Shown here: positions 25,701-37,183 of the stretch, piece by piece
How positions within the stretch are numbered: position 1 is the stretch's first letter
Layout of the letters: each line of letters begins with the position of its first letter
Assembly (NCBI GenBank): GCA_000310025.1
Contig: FN649749.1
Span: 2,819,677-2,883,676 of the forward strand
Direction: 5' to 3'
Length of the DNA stretch: 64,000 bases
From: Ectocarpus siliculosus
Taxonomy: Eukaryota > Sar > Phaeophyceae > Ectocarpales > Ectocarpaceae
Program-made: the position numbers and the translations under genes
Notes under the pieces: generated by a model
What the model was told of the DNA's origin: nothing
Databases searched by the model: none
Seen by the model: only the letters and a program-made list of their open reading frames with translations

Positions 25701-28700
25701 GGCGCATTGTCGGGTAACCTTGAGTTCGTGAGCGAGATGAGGCTGGATGGACCAAAAACCGCTTAAGGGGAACTCTCTTATTGTTGTTCTCAGCCCCCAA
25801 AGACGCACTCAGACCGCCACTCGCCAAGATGTTGTCGTGACCTGGCCGTATCTCTATTTCCTTTACAGCTTTCCGCTGCTGCTCCGTCGAGAGAAGAGCA
25901 GGCCAAGAAGAGGCAAAAATACAAAGACAACAGGCTAGACTAAAATGTGGACCGCAGTGGATATTAGCGTCGAGCAAACAAACACGCCCATGCGCGCATG
26001 ATCAAAGCTGCGCTTGTCGCAGAAGCATGCGGCGTCGTGCTTGGTCCCATCTTTGAACGAAAAATAAGTATCCCAGAACTACCAGCACAAAACCTCGCTC
26101 TTGCCCGAAGCGTGCTTGTTGTTTAGCTCACCGGTGTAAACCTGGACTCGCCACCCTCGAGGCCGAGCTGTCCGTGATCGTTCTTGCCAAAGGAGTACAA
26201 GCCGCCACTTGCTACTGAGACCACCTGCAGAAACAACGTGAAAAAGACCGCGCGAAAAAAAGAAAAAACACTGGTTCGAAGCAACCGAAAACCAATTGCC
26301 AAAATGTCAGGCTGACGGTCCGGATGTCTGTGCTACAACCACGTTTCCCAGGCGTGAGGCTCTCTTCTGTACTAAGAGGTACAGTACCAGAGAAGAGGCT
26401 GCTGTGGTTGCTTCAATGCTGTATCGGAAATTGTTGCGTGAACAAGAGAGGAAGGCGGAGTCCTCGCAGTGGGTGTCTGCCCGGGAGTCGGGTGGTGTGT
26501 CTGCAAAGGGCGCGCAGAGTGGCATCATCGAGTAGTTTGCGCCTTCAACCTGGGTTCGTACCCTCATTCTACATGTGGGCAAAAGGAGCCTGGCAAATGC
26601 TCATGCATTGAGGGAAACAACGAAAAGGCTGCGACTTCTCGACGGTCTCGGCCAGAGAAAGCAAACCACCACACACGTCGCTGTACTATCATATCGATAC
26701 TTCCGTCCCGCCCACACCCTGAAATAGTTGCACCCCGACACCGGTAGTCGCTCCGTCTGCCTCATGTACCCCCCCTGGGTTTTCTAGCACGCACACGTCT
26801 GCTACCTTCTCCACTCCTTTCTTCCCCCTCTTGCTCCCCTTCCGGCCTATCTCGCCTCTGATTGCTGTACAATCACCTCGAGCGCGACGAACAGGACGCC
26901 TCCCGATACATACTCACAAACACACACACACAAAGGTTGTCCTTGGTCCGTTTGTGTCGGTGTCCGTGTCTGTTCGCCCTCCCCCCCGCCCTCTCTCTCT
27001 TTCTCTCTCTCTCTTTCTCTCTCTCACTCTCCCACTCTGTCTCTGCCTCCAGAACCTTGTTTCTCTGCAACATACCGTGTGGTACACCCCGCAAGCGACG
27101 CTGAGCACGCCCAGGCCCTGAAAGCACGCCAGAGCCGCGGGAGCAGAGCGGGAGCTATGGTCCCCATGGCCCAGCTGTCCGTAGCCGTTGCCCCCGAAGG
27201 TCCACGTTCGATCGTCGTCCGTCACGACCACCGTGTGCGAATACGAACACGCCACCTGCACCAACCGTGGGGGAGGGTGTCGAATGCAACGGGGAAACCA
27301 AGACAAACAAAGAGAGATCGTCAAGGCATGTGAGTGTAAACAAGCCATTATTTTTCTGCACAGGGGGGGGGGTGTACTCATAGTCGTGCATGCCGTAGTC
27401 GTTCGACCATTGACCTCGCATCCCTACAAAGCCGGGACGGAGCACGCCGGGTTCTCACCGGACCAGGCTCTCACATCACCAAGCGCGAAGCGCCGTGAGG
27501 TATTCGGCGAGTCGCATGAAGGGTGAGCTGCATCCTGCTAAGGGTGTTCGGCATCTTGTGCTTACTTCCTTGCGTACGGATGACAGCTGCGTATGACTTA
27601 ATTTATTTTCTGGTGCTTTCACTTCCAGAGACAGTTGTAAGCACTGTGTAACTGCCTCGAGGATGCTTGACCATTTTAACACAACGTGGTGCGATCATCC
27701 CCCTTGCGCGGAGTGAGGGTTCTCGACCCCGCACAACATGATCTACTCGACCACCATTCATAGTTACCGCCAAAAAAAAACAGAGGTAAAAAAAAACGGT
27801 CACCTGGTTGCCGAGTTCACGAAGTGAATTGGCTTGTTTTACAACGTCGTTGCCAAGCGACGAAAACCCAACCCCGATGGCAAACACCGGGGGGAGGGAG
27901 AGGGGGGGTTACGATCGAGGTGGGCTTCTTGGGGGGAAACAATGAAGGCGTCCATATGAAGGTCAAGTATATACGAGAAGTCAGTGGGACAACAAGAATT
28001 AACAACAGCAACAAGGTGACGAATAAATCACAATAGCCAACAGAAGCAGCAGCAGCAACATCAGCAACGTCGATGAGTAAACAAGCACGCGTGAACTAGA
28101 GGACTAGTCCGGTTTTGCCGCTACACTAGCGGCCACCCCTATTGTCCAGCACGTGCTACGAAAGAAGGGCACGTGTACAGTGCACAAGCAATGATACGCT
28201 ACGAGGATGCCGTGTACAAGGCACAAAGAGCATCGGCAGGGACAGGGATAGGCAAGCGTCACCAGAAAGACAAACAAAGAGTCGCACACAAACAAACAAA
28301 AAAACGCATTCCTGGAAAAATCAGCACCATCGCCAGGCATTGCGACAGCTGCTGGAGGCGTGGCCAGATGTGATATCACGCACAAACCTCACAAGGGCCG
28401 TACTAAAATGGCAACTGGGACGAAGACAAAACCAAGCAGTGAGGGCCATGCCCTCTGTCACCAACCAGATAAGTTCACCTTCGTGACTCGGTACCCGGCA
28501 AAACCTGCCACCGGCCTGGGCAAGCTGTATCCCTTTCCCACCTCCCCGTGCCCCAGCTGCCCCCTGATCGAAAGGCCGTGCAAACGCGTAGGCGGCGGCG
28601 ACAAGGGTACAACGAACAGACCGGCGCCAGAAAGCAGAGATAGATACGAGCAGAAAGTGTGTCGGGTGTTGATGAGGCATGACCAGCGGAAAATATGGGT

Positions 28701-31700
28701 TGGTGCGGGACGGTATCCAGGCGGTACTGGGCAGCACAGGTCGAACCGATGTGGAGATGGTACGAAACGGGACGGAGATGGTAAGGAGACGGGAAGGAGA
28801 TGGTACGGAAACGGAAATGACAAGACTGGGCGGAAGGAGAAAGGGGATGGTGCTGCCAGGTCGATAGCATTACGTTGTCGTGCGGAGTTCATGTAGGTGC
28901 CGCGGTTGTTGGATGAGTCGTGCTCAGCTCATGCAGGAGTGGCTTCTGGGTTCAAATAGTAACCTAATGGCTTCATGGTTGGGGCCGTTGCGCCGTCATA
29001 CGAACGTGTGTTTCTTCCCGCGATGTGCTCAAATAATGTGGATAGCCAATCAAGTGTGCGACGGCAAGAGAGCCGACTTCACGGTCGGTGAGGGAAGAGA
29101 AGGACTGAACCCTTCTCGCCACACCCTTGAGGTAAGCACCGCAGAGCAAAGGTGGAGAAAATAACAAGGACCTCATGTGCGGCCGTCCTCCTGCATGACC
29201 GCGGCTGATGTGTCCATACAACATATCAAATAGGGTAGAATCCGACGTCCAGAATGAACGGGGTGACTCATACACACAAAAGTGGGCCATCCGTGCCAGC
29301 CTCGATTCTCTCCTTCCCCACGAACTGCCGTTTTGTCAATGGATCGCACCTATTTCCCCCTTCGATTTGCTGATTTTCGATTGCTTCTGCCACCCACGAA
29401 CTACTTTCTCACAAAATTTCCTTTACCCCGCGTGCAACGGAGCTACCACATCTACTCACGAGTTGTTGCGGCCGCAGGTTTGCAGTTCCCCCTCCTCCGT
29501 CACAACCACAAGGTGCTCGGAGCCGTTGCCAGAGTGGACCAGAGACACACGGCCGGCAGGTCGAAAGCTTGGCTCCCGAAGAGTCACCTGACACAGGAGC
29601 GCCGACAACAGTCATGGCAGAACTCACGGGTGTTGCGCATGAATTCAAGTACAGCAGTCAAATCGTCCCTCATGGCTGAGAGTTTGACCAATGAGCAGTC
29701 ATTCTTGGTGGTTGAACTCAAGGTAGCTATTGTCACAGGCAAATCCCAAAGCGCAAGTGGCCTCACTCGTGAACTCAGTTGCAGCGAACGGCAACCTAGT
29801 GCTTGGCGAGATGGAATTTGAAGCTTGATGTCGTTCGTGAAATCTGCTGCAGCAAGGGTTTAACATGCTCAGGGTTGGACCAATAGTTCTCCCTTTGTCT
29901 GTGCGTTGTATGCATATGAGTGTTGATTATTTCGTGGTTGGGAAGCAAGTGCGCGGCCCTGAGCGGAGCGAAACGAAATCACCTCTTCGAGAGTACGTGA
30001 GACCATGGTTTAGCATCGTTCTTAGTCGGCCATACAGTCATACACGGGTAGGAGCTCCTTCCCGGCAGAGAAGCTGCAAGCGCTGAAACGCGACGACAAG
30101 AATAAGAAAAACATTTAACCGGATGCGCAACTTGCTGGGCGAGGCCTTGGATACAGAACAGCGTTGAGCAAGGAGCGCTTGGTTGCATCCGTGCTAGCCG
30201 TTGACAACTGACTGGATTTACAAACTGTTTTGGCCATCTCGGAAGAGAGGAGAGGTGCCACATCGTAGCGGCCAGAACGGATACACACTGCTGTGAGCAC
30301 CACATAATAATCAAACTTTGTACACTACGGAAGATGCAATCGCGCAACAAAGATATCAGGTGTCACCTTGGTCAACGACGGAACCATTTCTGGCACCGTT
30401 TCATCGATCTCCCCGATCCCACATTGCCCCTCGCTGTTGTATCCACAGCTGTAGACCTGCGGAGCACAAACGACGGGGTAAGCCGCGTGTGGTGCGGTCC
30501 GAATGTGCGTCATGAAAAATACGGGACGTGTGAGGGCAGGGGGGGGGGTGGAGTGTAGACCGGTTGTAGGACCCCGAGCCAGCTCAGGGGGGGGGGGGGG
30601 GGGGTNNNNNNNNNNNNNNNNNNNNNNNNNNNNNNNNNNNNNNNNNNNNNNNNNNNNNNNNNNNNNNNNNNNNNNNNNNNNNNNNNNNNNNNNNNNNNNN
30701 NNNNNACCCGGGGGGGGGGGGGGGGCGTACTTTTATGTTTTGCATGCCTTAGCGGTTAGACCATTGACCACGCGTCCTCGAGAGGACGGAGCTCAGGGGG
30801 GGGGGCGAATTATTTTCACAGTACCGCAAACGAGAGCGCATCCATGAGCTACGTCTAGGTGAGGTAACGTTGACCAAAACACGCCATTAGCTACTGATGT
30901 ATCCATGAGTACCGTTGTCCTACCCGACACCCTGCTCTCTCACTTCGCCGGTGTTGGTGAGAACGGCTGTTAGCTCGTTCCCCGCAGTGACGCCAACGAT
31001 ATCCTTGCCGCGGGAGGTCTGCGAGAGGGTAGGCGTGTGGCGCTCGAGCGTGTCTCCCAGCCCTAGCTCTCCGCAAGCGTTCTGACCAAACTGTCGAGGT
31101 GTTGCGAAAGACGGCCGGGCAAGCGGAGTTGACACCCACAGCAGGATACAGTAGTAGGGCCTAACAGCGGGGTGCCCAAAGCCGTAGGCCTCACATACGG
31201 TCGTGCTATGCACATTTTCATGCATCAGGTCCCCGCGCACTGCTTTGACGCTCCTTGCGCAACAAGTTGCAGCGGCGACCGAGGGAGACATGTCGTTATG
31301 CTCGGTTGGGCTGACTTGCTGACCTGCAGCAGTTTAGAGCTGGTACATCGTCGAAAATACCGGGATCAAGGGAGAAGCCTCGCTTTCTCAACCACGTGAT
31401 CATTGCGCTTGTATCAGCATGTATATTCCACACAAGATGCACGTATCCTCATCGATGCGTGTCCTAAGCAAGGATCGCAGGAGTTGCGGCGAGAATTCCC
31501 TGCTTAGCTGTAGACTGCTGCTGTGCTGCTGTAGACAATACGTATATCCAGCACAACCCGCCCATCGCTGATCAACACGTGACAGCTATTTAAGCGACAA
31601 CAACAGGGACACAACTGCTTGAAGGTTTCGTCAGCGGCCCACCACCGTGTCATCTTGAAGAACGTCAAGGATTCGCTCTCACAACACAGCACTGCCAATC

Positions 31701-31885
31701 TATGTATGCTACTGCTGTAAGTACATGTGTGACAGCACTTGTGCCCTTCGGCAGTACAGCAGTAGAGGGGGGCTGCACAACAAACGTGAATCAGCCAAGA
31801 ATACAGCATATCTCTTGCTACGATCTCCGCTTGTACTTACCCCATACAGCTCCCGCTCTTGGAACCTGTCGATATCAACGTCCAT
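20633..31885 (-). CDS. RCC1-repeat / BTB-domain protein (RCBTB-like), 14 exons
   Basis: Predicted adaptor with an N-terminal seven-repeat RCC1 propeller and a C-terminal BTB domain plus helical extension; proteins of this architecture are thought to serve as substrate adaptors for Cullin-3 ubiquitin ligases or as chromatin/GTPase-related scaffolds (family knowledge, not shown here). Exons on the minus strand, 5' to 3': 31841-31885, 30944-31090, 30367-30456, 29460-29587, 28479-28563, 27076-27255, 26132-26224, 25209-25354, 24365-24475, 23907-23997, 22597-22784, 21948-22095, 21488-21613, 20633-20830. They total 1,776 bp (591 codons plus stop). Every intron is GT-AG and every junction keeps phase, often rebuilding an RCC1 motif across the intron. 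Human RCBTB1/2 are of similar length. The start is the ATG at 31885, whose 15-codon exon ends in a consensus donor (G/GTAAGT) and joins to make ELYGFGQNACGELGLGD. Confidence 0.92.
22744..31885 (-). CDS. RCC1 propeller exons (seven repeats)
   Basis: Seven RCC1 signatures are visible in order: FGQNACGELGLGD (30944-31090), CGYNSEGQCGIGE (30367-30456), CGRNNS/GQLGHGE split between 29460-29587 and 28479-28563, FGGNGYGQLGHGD (27076-27255), FGKNDHGQLGLEG (26132-26224), FGRNDYGQLGLGH (25209-25354) and FGR/NNHGQLGTGT split between 24365-24475 and 23907-23997. Each is followed or preceded by the hxCGxxHT strand (VACSYSHT, VACGVYHT, LACGYYHT, VACGSYHT, VAAGFYHT). Seven blades would close a full propeller. 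The third repeat is the most degenerate (SGNGSEHLVVVTEEG instead of CGxxHT). Introns cut the blades in variable places. Confidence 0.92.
27362..27424 (-). repeat. Solo LINE-tail motif with G/C tract, copy 1
   Basis: Lies in an intron of the RCC1-BTB gene. On the minus strand it reads GGATGCGAGGTCAATGGTCG, then ACTACGGCATGCACGACTAT, GAGTACA and a run of 11 C. It is nearly identical to the copy at 41641-41696 and related to the 3' ends of the two LINE fossils at 58475-58540 and 63338-63405. Confidence 0.8.
30606..30705. other. Assembly gap (100 N)
   Basis: Exactly 100 N inside the second intron of the RCC1-BTB gene, bounded by homopolymer G runs on both sides. Its length is probably nominal. 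It does not interrupt an exon. Confidence 0.98.
30706..30790 (-). repeat. Solo LINE-tail motif, copy 2, abutting the assembly gap
   Basis: On the minus strand it reads CTCGAGGACGCGTGGTCAAT, then GGTCTAACCGCTAAGGCATG, CAAAACATAAAAGTACGC and a long C tract that runs to the gap. It is closest to the tail of the LINE copy at 58475-58540, so it belongs to the same subfamily. Confidence 0.75.
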
Positions 31886-32264
31886 TCTCCGTGGTGCGAT
31901 GAGAGTCAAATGAAGCTCGCGGGCTCGCGGTTCTTGCTCGGCTCGCTGCTGGCACCTGGCACCCCCTTTTACATCTCTTGAAGACAACAGTGCCAGAAAA
32001 ACGCCAACTTCGTTTTTCGGGGGGCGAGAGGCATCTCTCCAGTAGCGAAGGCCGCCGCCCCACCATCTCTCGCGCCACCTACGGCCTGTTCTTCTCCGTA
32101 TACCCCTCTAAGGTTTGTGCGGCATGAAGCAAAACAGGAATGGCCATGAATATCAACTTTAGGTTAGGCTACACTGCCGAGGTAGTAAAAGAAACATGTG
32201 TGAGGTCAGAGTTATAGTTGCGAAAAAGTGGATTCGTCGGTAGTCTGCGGCCGGCGTTCGCTCG

Positions 32265-32445
32265 TAAGAAGCGGCGAAATGGCACCGGTCGGCGAGATGT
32301 CACCGGGGTGCCTTGAAAATGGTACATAGACTAGAGACGGAGCAAAATAATTGCATTTCCGCACCGGCGGTCGGTATTCCGAACCGGGGTCGGTGAGATA
32401 TGAGACGGTACCGGTCGGAGAGATCGCACCGGGATTCGAAAAGAA
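32265..32445. repeat. Direct repeat containing CACCGGTCGG(A/C)GAGAT
   Basis: The block around GGCACCGGTCGGCGAGATG (about 32280-32300) recurs as GGTACCGGTCGGAGAGATC (about 32406-32425), each followed by an ACCGGG and a run into GAAAA. The period is about 125-145 bp and the copies are diverged. Confidence 0.5.
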
Positions 32446-33217
32446 AGCAAGGAAAAATCTACTCTTTGTTGGGGCCCTTCCTATTGTTCGGAAAACACAC
32501 GTTGACATATCTGTGCATTTGTGCATACAGCTTGATGGGTGATAGCTTGTCCGTGTGCGGCCTTTTTTTTTTCTTAGCCAATGAAGGTCCAGAGTTTACA
32601 AGGAGGAAGTCTTCTAGTAGAGAGCGTGAACACGCGAACGTTTGGTGCGAACGCTGCACACACTACATCATGTATTCAGTCAGGGGAGTCGGGGTCAACG
32701 TATATAGCTTGGTAAGAAATAATTTTAGAAATAATTTTCAAAAAAAATTGGCTTATAAGCTTGGTCAGTTGGGTGGGCACATACATGGGGGAAATATATA
32801 CATACAAGGTTGTTTCAACAGCATGCCGACGAATATCGTCGGCGTGCTAGTCCCAAGCTCTTTTTTTTATTTATTTCTTGCGTGGTGCAGGACACACCTT
32901 ATTCGCCAACAAAGGAAAACAACACGCGTTCCACTTGTAGGAAAATAACGGAGAGTCACGCGGCAGAGGCGGGACCCCGCAGTTTACAGCTGACGCAAAC
33001 GGAAAGATACTGTACACGAGCTACACAAAGCAGTCCAACCCGAAGAAGCTAACCCTAACTAAGTCGTCCTGTAGACGCTTGAAAACTAGCATGTATGTGT
33101 AGACTAGTATGTTCGGCCGGAACGTGTGACACATGGTGTCGCCCGAGCTCTCCCGAAAAGAACGGCCGCGACAGGCCCTGAACGGAGAGAGAGGGCACTT
33201 TTCAGATGCGTACATGC

Positions 33218-33915
33218 ACTTTTTGTGGCGAGGGACTCCATGTTTTGAACAATCTCCTCGCTAATGATGCTCGCTGATGATCAGTCCAGTACGCACTATC
33301 ACACCCGGATGAAGGAGACCACCAGAGGGCGGACCGGAAATAACTTAGTCTCACTCGGCAGAAAAGAAAACGACCGGCCGGGTGAGCTACTAGCATTTAT
33401 TTGTCGTCACAACAAACAGCAACCCACATCATGATTGGCGTACTCTATTCTGCTTGCCGTTGTTGGAGATGCGCAACGCTACGCGAACAAGGAGGCGGAA
33501 GCAAGTCTAGGAGAAAAAAACTAACAGGTAGCAGGCTGAAACCACCACGGATGAACTACTACACCTCATGACGCCTGCCGTCCGTGTTAGATGCGCACCG
33601 CTACACGATGGGGGCACCCATCGTTTGTGGCGAGGGACTCCACGCTGTCAAAAATCTTGCTACTCCACGCTGTCAAAAATCTTGCGAATCATACTCGCTG
33701 ATGATCTGTCTACAGTAATAGTACGCACGATCACACCCGAATGAAGGAGACCACCAGAACGCGGACCGGTAGCTTAGCCCCGCTCTTTCGGCAAGAACGA
33801 AATACCCCCGGGCGAACTTGCATTTTTGTAGTCACAATGACATCATGAATCATTGAATCATGATTGATTGACGCTATTTTGCTTGACGTGGGAGATGCGC
33901 ATCGCTACCAGCACA
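33218..33915. repeat. Tandem duplication, about 400-bp unit
   Basis: The segment starting GTGGCGAGGGACTCCA at about 33225 recurs at about 33629. Both continue through GCTCGCTGATGATC, a GTACGCAC.ATCACACCC block, GAAGGAGACCACCAGA and GCGGACCGG, and both end near GGAGATGCGCA(A/T)CGCTAC. The second copy has an internal 25-bp duplication (CTCCACGCTGTCAAAAATCT twice, near 33640 and 33665). No coding potential was seen. Confidence 0.8.
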
Positions 33916-34554
33916 TTTAGAGCATCACTGCACAAGAAACCACACACAAACGCCAACAAGCAATGGCAGATAAATTGTGGCACGCAGCATGCAGGATCCT
34001 ATCTCTCTGTTCAACCAGCCGTTCCCATGGCGAAACAGACGAGGAACAGTCAAGGCCCAGACGTGTCGGTCACACGAGGTGGAAGCTGCTCGAACTCGGG
34101 GAGGGGTCATGGTTTGCGATTCCCTACCGAACCATACTTGAGGCGGCACGAGATTCCCACTGTGGCTCGAGATCAGCGTTTGAGACCGGGTCGGACAAGG
34201 GGTGGGCTATGCGAACGAAAATGACAGGGACAGAAAAAAAAGTGAATTTAGGTCGATAGAGACCCAAGCTCTTGAGAATATGGTCACTTTTCATGCCTCG
34301 GCATTTCTTTCTCTCGCGGCACAACGAATATTTTCTCGCGATTCCTTCTCAGGGGCAACCTGGAGGCTCGTCGGTACATTATCGCTCGTGCCCCAGAGCT
34401 CAACAGGCCACCGTGGCGCATGTGGTTGACGCTCAAGGTCGCGAAAACTGGCTCAATACCCAGGGGACGCGTTCCGTGGTGACAAAGCCTGCCGAACCAA
34501 TTCCGAAACCTCTCTGTTAAATGCCACCCGCTGGGAGATATTGCCCCCGCAGGT

Positions 34555-35050
34555 TTTGACATGGATACCACAGCACCATCAACAACGTACTCCGATTTTT
34601 TCCGAATGGCTGTGGGCCATGACACGGATACCAGAGCAGCATCAACAACGTTCTTGCGCGACGTATGCATCTGCATCAGTACTCCTTCTGGGGGCTGGCC
34701 ATCATGTGAACTATGTGCGTCATCTCAGCTGATGTGCCTATAACATGGGCAAGTCCGATTTAAAACGTCAAAAGCCAAAAGCTGCTCCAAAAAAAAAAAA
34801 AGTCCGAAGGGCTGCGGGGCATGACATGGATACCACAGCACCATCAACAACGTATAGGTACGTGCGTACTCCGATTTTTTCCGAATGGCTGTGGGGCACG
34901 ACACGGATGCCACAGCAACATCACCAACGTACTACGCGACGTATGTATGCATCGACATCAGTACTCCTTCTCGGGGTGGTCATCATGTGTAGAACTACGC
35001 ATGTGCCTCAGCTGATGTGCCTAAAACATGTGCAAGTCCGATTTCTATCT
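34555..35050. repeat. Tandem duplication, about 265-bp unit
   Basis: The block beginning ACATGGATACCACAGCACCA at about 34559 recurs at about 34824. Shared features include TACTCCGATTTTTTCCGAAT, ATCAGTACTCCTTCT and CAGCTGATGTGCCTA, ending in CAAGTCCGATTT. The unit boundary carries an A-run (34789-34802). The apparent ORFs on both strands here derive from this repeat. Confidence 0.8.
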
Positions 35051-35385
35051 GAAAAATTTTCTGTGGGTAGAGATGGATTCGTATTCGTTGTATTTCAAAA
35101 AAAAAAAAAAGACGACGATGATGTCAAAGTCAAAATCTTCACCAAACCACAAAAACAAATAAATCTGCCGGGCCACACAAAAACCCGTCCCGCCCAAACT
35201 CGCTCTCACGCCGGCTCTTCCCATCATACTCTTTCTACTTTACTGCTGTACCCCTAGACTACTGCTGTACTGCCGCGTGAAAAAAGTCTGTTCCTCCCCC
35301 TCACCTCACAAATCACAGCTAGCTCTCCCCGCCAGAGCAGCCCGCACCCTCTTTCTCTCCCTCAATCAATCTACGCTATACATCA

Positions 35386-36165
35386 ATGGCTCGCCAAACC
35401 CGCGCCGACGTCGCCAGCTCCGCTGACAAGTCATCGGCCTCCACCACTGGATCCTCTCTTCTACACCCGCCGCCAGCGAGGGGTGCCCGCCCCATCTACT
35501 ACCCCGCCGCCCGCGAGCGGTTCCGGAACAAATGAATTTGAAGTGAAAAAGTCTACCCTGACCTCTTGGAAGCTAACCATAACATCTACAACGACGGTGG
35601 CATTCTAGCACCCACAAATGATGACATTGACTACATCAATGACTTCATCCTAGGTAAAATGCCAGGAAGTGTTCGAAAGTGTTCACGAACAAGTTAGTTC
35701 AGACAAGATCATCAAAGACGGCGAAAACATGCCAGATGTTGTTTCCGTCGAATGCCAACGTCCCCGGCACGCCACCGCACAAACTCAACCTAGAAGTTGG
35801 AGCATTGACCTTCTTCATCAGGAACAAAAACTTGCGGTCTCGTCAATGGCAAACGGGGAGTTATTCCGGGGATATTGCAAGGCGCGATATATTGACGTTG
35901 AAGTTCTCTCCGATGAATCCCATATGAAGGTACCACGCATCTGCTTCGACGCCAAAGTGGGAGCGCGTGGTATTACCTTTCACCGTTACCAATTCCCTGT
36001 CAGATTGTGTCACGCTATGACCACCAACAGATCTCAAGGACAAACTTAAAAAAAAGTCGGCCTCGGTCTTCTGCCACGGTCAGTTGTACGTTGCCGCTAG
36101 CCGTACAACATGCAGGGACAATGTCCTATGCGTCGTTGAACATGGAACATCTCGTCAACGACGTC
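35386..36165 (+). pseudogene. Helitron-type PIF1-like helicase C-terminus, decayed
   Basis: Rolling-circle transposon remnant. A 49-codon frame from the ATG at 35386 ends at a TGA; after two stops the same frame resumes as YPDLLEANHNIYNDGGILAP followed by TNDDIDYINDFILG (from 35554), the helicase hxDRAhLAPxNxxVxxhNxxh motif. The next motifs lie in shifted frames: GTPPHKLNLEVGALTFFIRN (about 35768; family LPPHxLxLKxGxPhhLhRN), FPVRLCHAMTTNRSQGQT (about 35990-36047; family FPhxhaFAMTINKSQGQT) and FCHGQLYVAASRTTCRDNV (about 36070-36125; family FSHGQLYVAhSRxxxxxxh). At least two frameshifts and several stops separate them. The short lead before the helicase end suggests an internal deletion that removed the Rep and N-terminal helicase parts. 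Confidence 0.8.
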
Positions 36166-36199
36166 CCCCACGTGCACAACGTCGTCTTCTCTGAGTTCA

Positions 36200-36870
36200 T
36201 TGTTACAGCCACGTCAACCTCCCCCTACTTTTGACATTCAACTACCTCGTCACCAAGGCCAAGGTGAAGGATGCAACAATGACAACAGCACATCTCCCAA
36301 TGATGGCGACAGCGGTGGTGCGGGTAACAACAACGGCACCAACGCCAACAACGGGAACAACAATAACCAAGAATCTTGGCAAATTGTCAATGAAATCGGT
36401 GATGGGGCATGCCTACTAAGATGAAGATGCATTGCCCGTCGAGTTTTCAACGACCCCAACATTCACCAACTGGTCAGAACGCACCTCATCGACCACATCA
36501 ACGACAACCTCCATATCCCCTTTCCAGGCTCTGGACAAGACACTTTGCTGGAATCGATTCAGAGAACATTCAAATAGCTGGTCAACCTGGATAACCGTAC
36601 CAAAGTGTCCCGAATACCTCCATCTCATGTATGGCTGCTCCAACTGCCTATGCTACCCATGTGGAGATTGTAGCTGCCCCACAGTTGTACAACCTTAACA
36701 TAAGAATTACCCTCGTCGGTCGACCTTTGATCACCTTCATAGTATTCTGTCCCGGAATACCTTCATCTCATGTCTGCTCCAACTGCCTATGCTACCCATG
36801 GCGAGATTGTAGCTGCCCAACAGTTGTACAACCTTAACATAAGAATAAACCTCGTCGACCACCTTCATCT
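36200..36870 (+). pseudogene. OTU-like cysteine protease domain of the Helitron remnant
   Basis: A frame with an Asn/Gly-rich lead reaches VNEIGDGACLLR, meets a TGA at 36422 and continues in the same frame as RCIARRVFNDPNIHQLVRTH before a TAG at 36575. This matches the OTU catalytic segment (DGxCLFRxhxxxhxxxxxxHxxhR). The downstream His segment YATHGEIVAAQQLYNLNIR (about 36790-36845; family WGxxhEhxAhxxhhxxxIxh) lies in another frame and is present twice because of a local duplication. OTU domains accompany the RepHel protein in Helentron/Helitron2 elements, which fits the adjacent helicase. Function is lost. Confidence 0.65.
36600..36850 (+). repeat. Tandem duplication of the OTU His segment
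   Basis: The stretch CCCGAATACCTCCATCTCAT ... ACAACCTTAACATAAGAAT (about 36608-36712) recurs at about 36752-36846 (CCGGAATACCTTCATCTCAT start). The second copy keeps GGCGAGATT where the first has GTGGAGATT, so the second preserves the expected HGE motif. Confidence 0.75.
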
Positions 36871-37183
36871 CTGAAGATTGAATGGCAAGGGGTAAAAGTC
36901 GTTCAAGCTGGGCCCGCTTGCCTTGGTGACGTGTCTACCCTGGGCTAACCTTATTGCCGCCCACCACTAACCTCTTCAATTTCGTCGCTGAACGGCGTTT
37001 CACGGTGTCTCGAAGGCTCGGTACCAAGAAACTGATCAATAGGAACCACGGCTACCCGAGACCTCTCCTGGGCTATGTGCGCTGCTGGCCCTCAAGCACC
37101 TGGTACCGCCATCGAGCGTGTTTCGTCACTAAAGAGAGAAGCCGTAAAAGGGACGCGGTCGCCAATTCGATGCAGCGTGGGCA

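Larger units (their letters stand above)
31886..35385. other. Gene-free interval with local duplications
   Basis: Upstream of the RCC1-BTB start codon and therefore the likely site of its promoter. No conserved frame was recognised. Three separate direct duplications (listed individually) occupy much of it. The TACAGCAGT-type motif occurs at both ends (31.7 and 35.24 kb). Confidence 0.5.

Noticed and set aside
26831-27121. Frame rich in LSLSLSLFLSL
   Set aside because: Product of a CT-rich microsatellite in an intron, antisense to the RCC1 exon 27076-27255.
27603-27887. Minus-strand frame FAIGVGFSSLGNDVVKQ with a GTGACC donor, considered as an extra RCC1 exon
   Set aside because: The flanking exons 28479-28563 and 27076-27255 already join in phase and make a perfect RCC1 strand (VTK/VACSYSHT); the extra frame has no RCC1 motif.
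28458-28896. Long overlapping frames on both strands near 28.4-28.9 kb
   Set aside because: Only 28479-28563 (minus) matches an RCC1 blade and joins in phase to its neighbours; the rest is intronic repeat of GGxACGGAGATG type.
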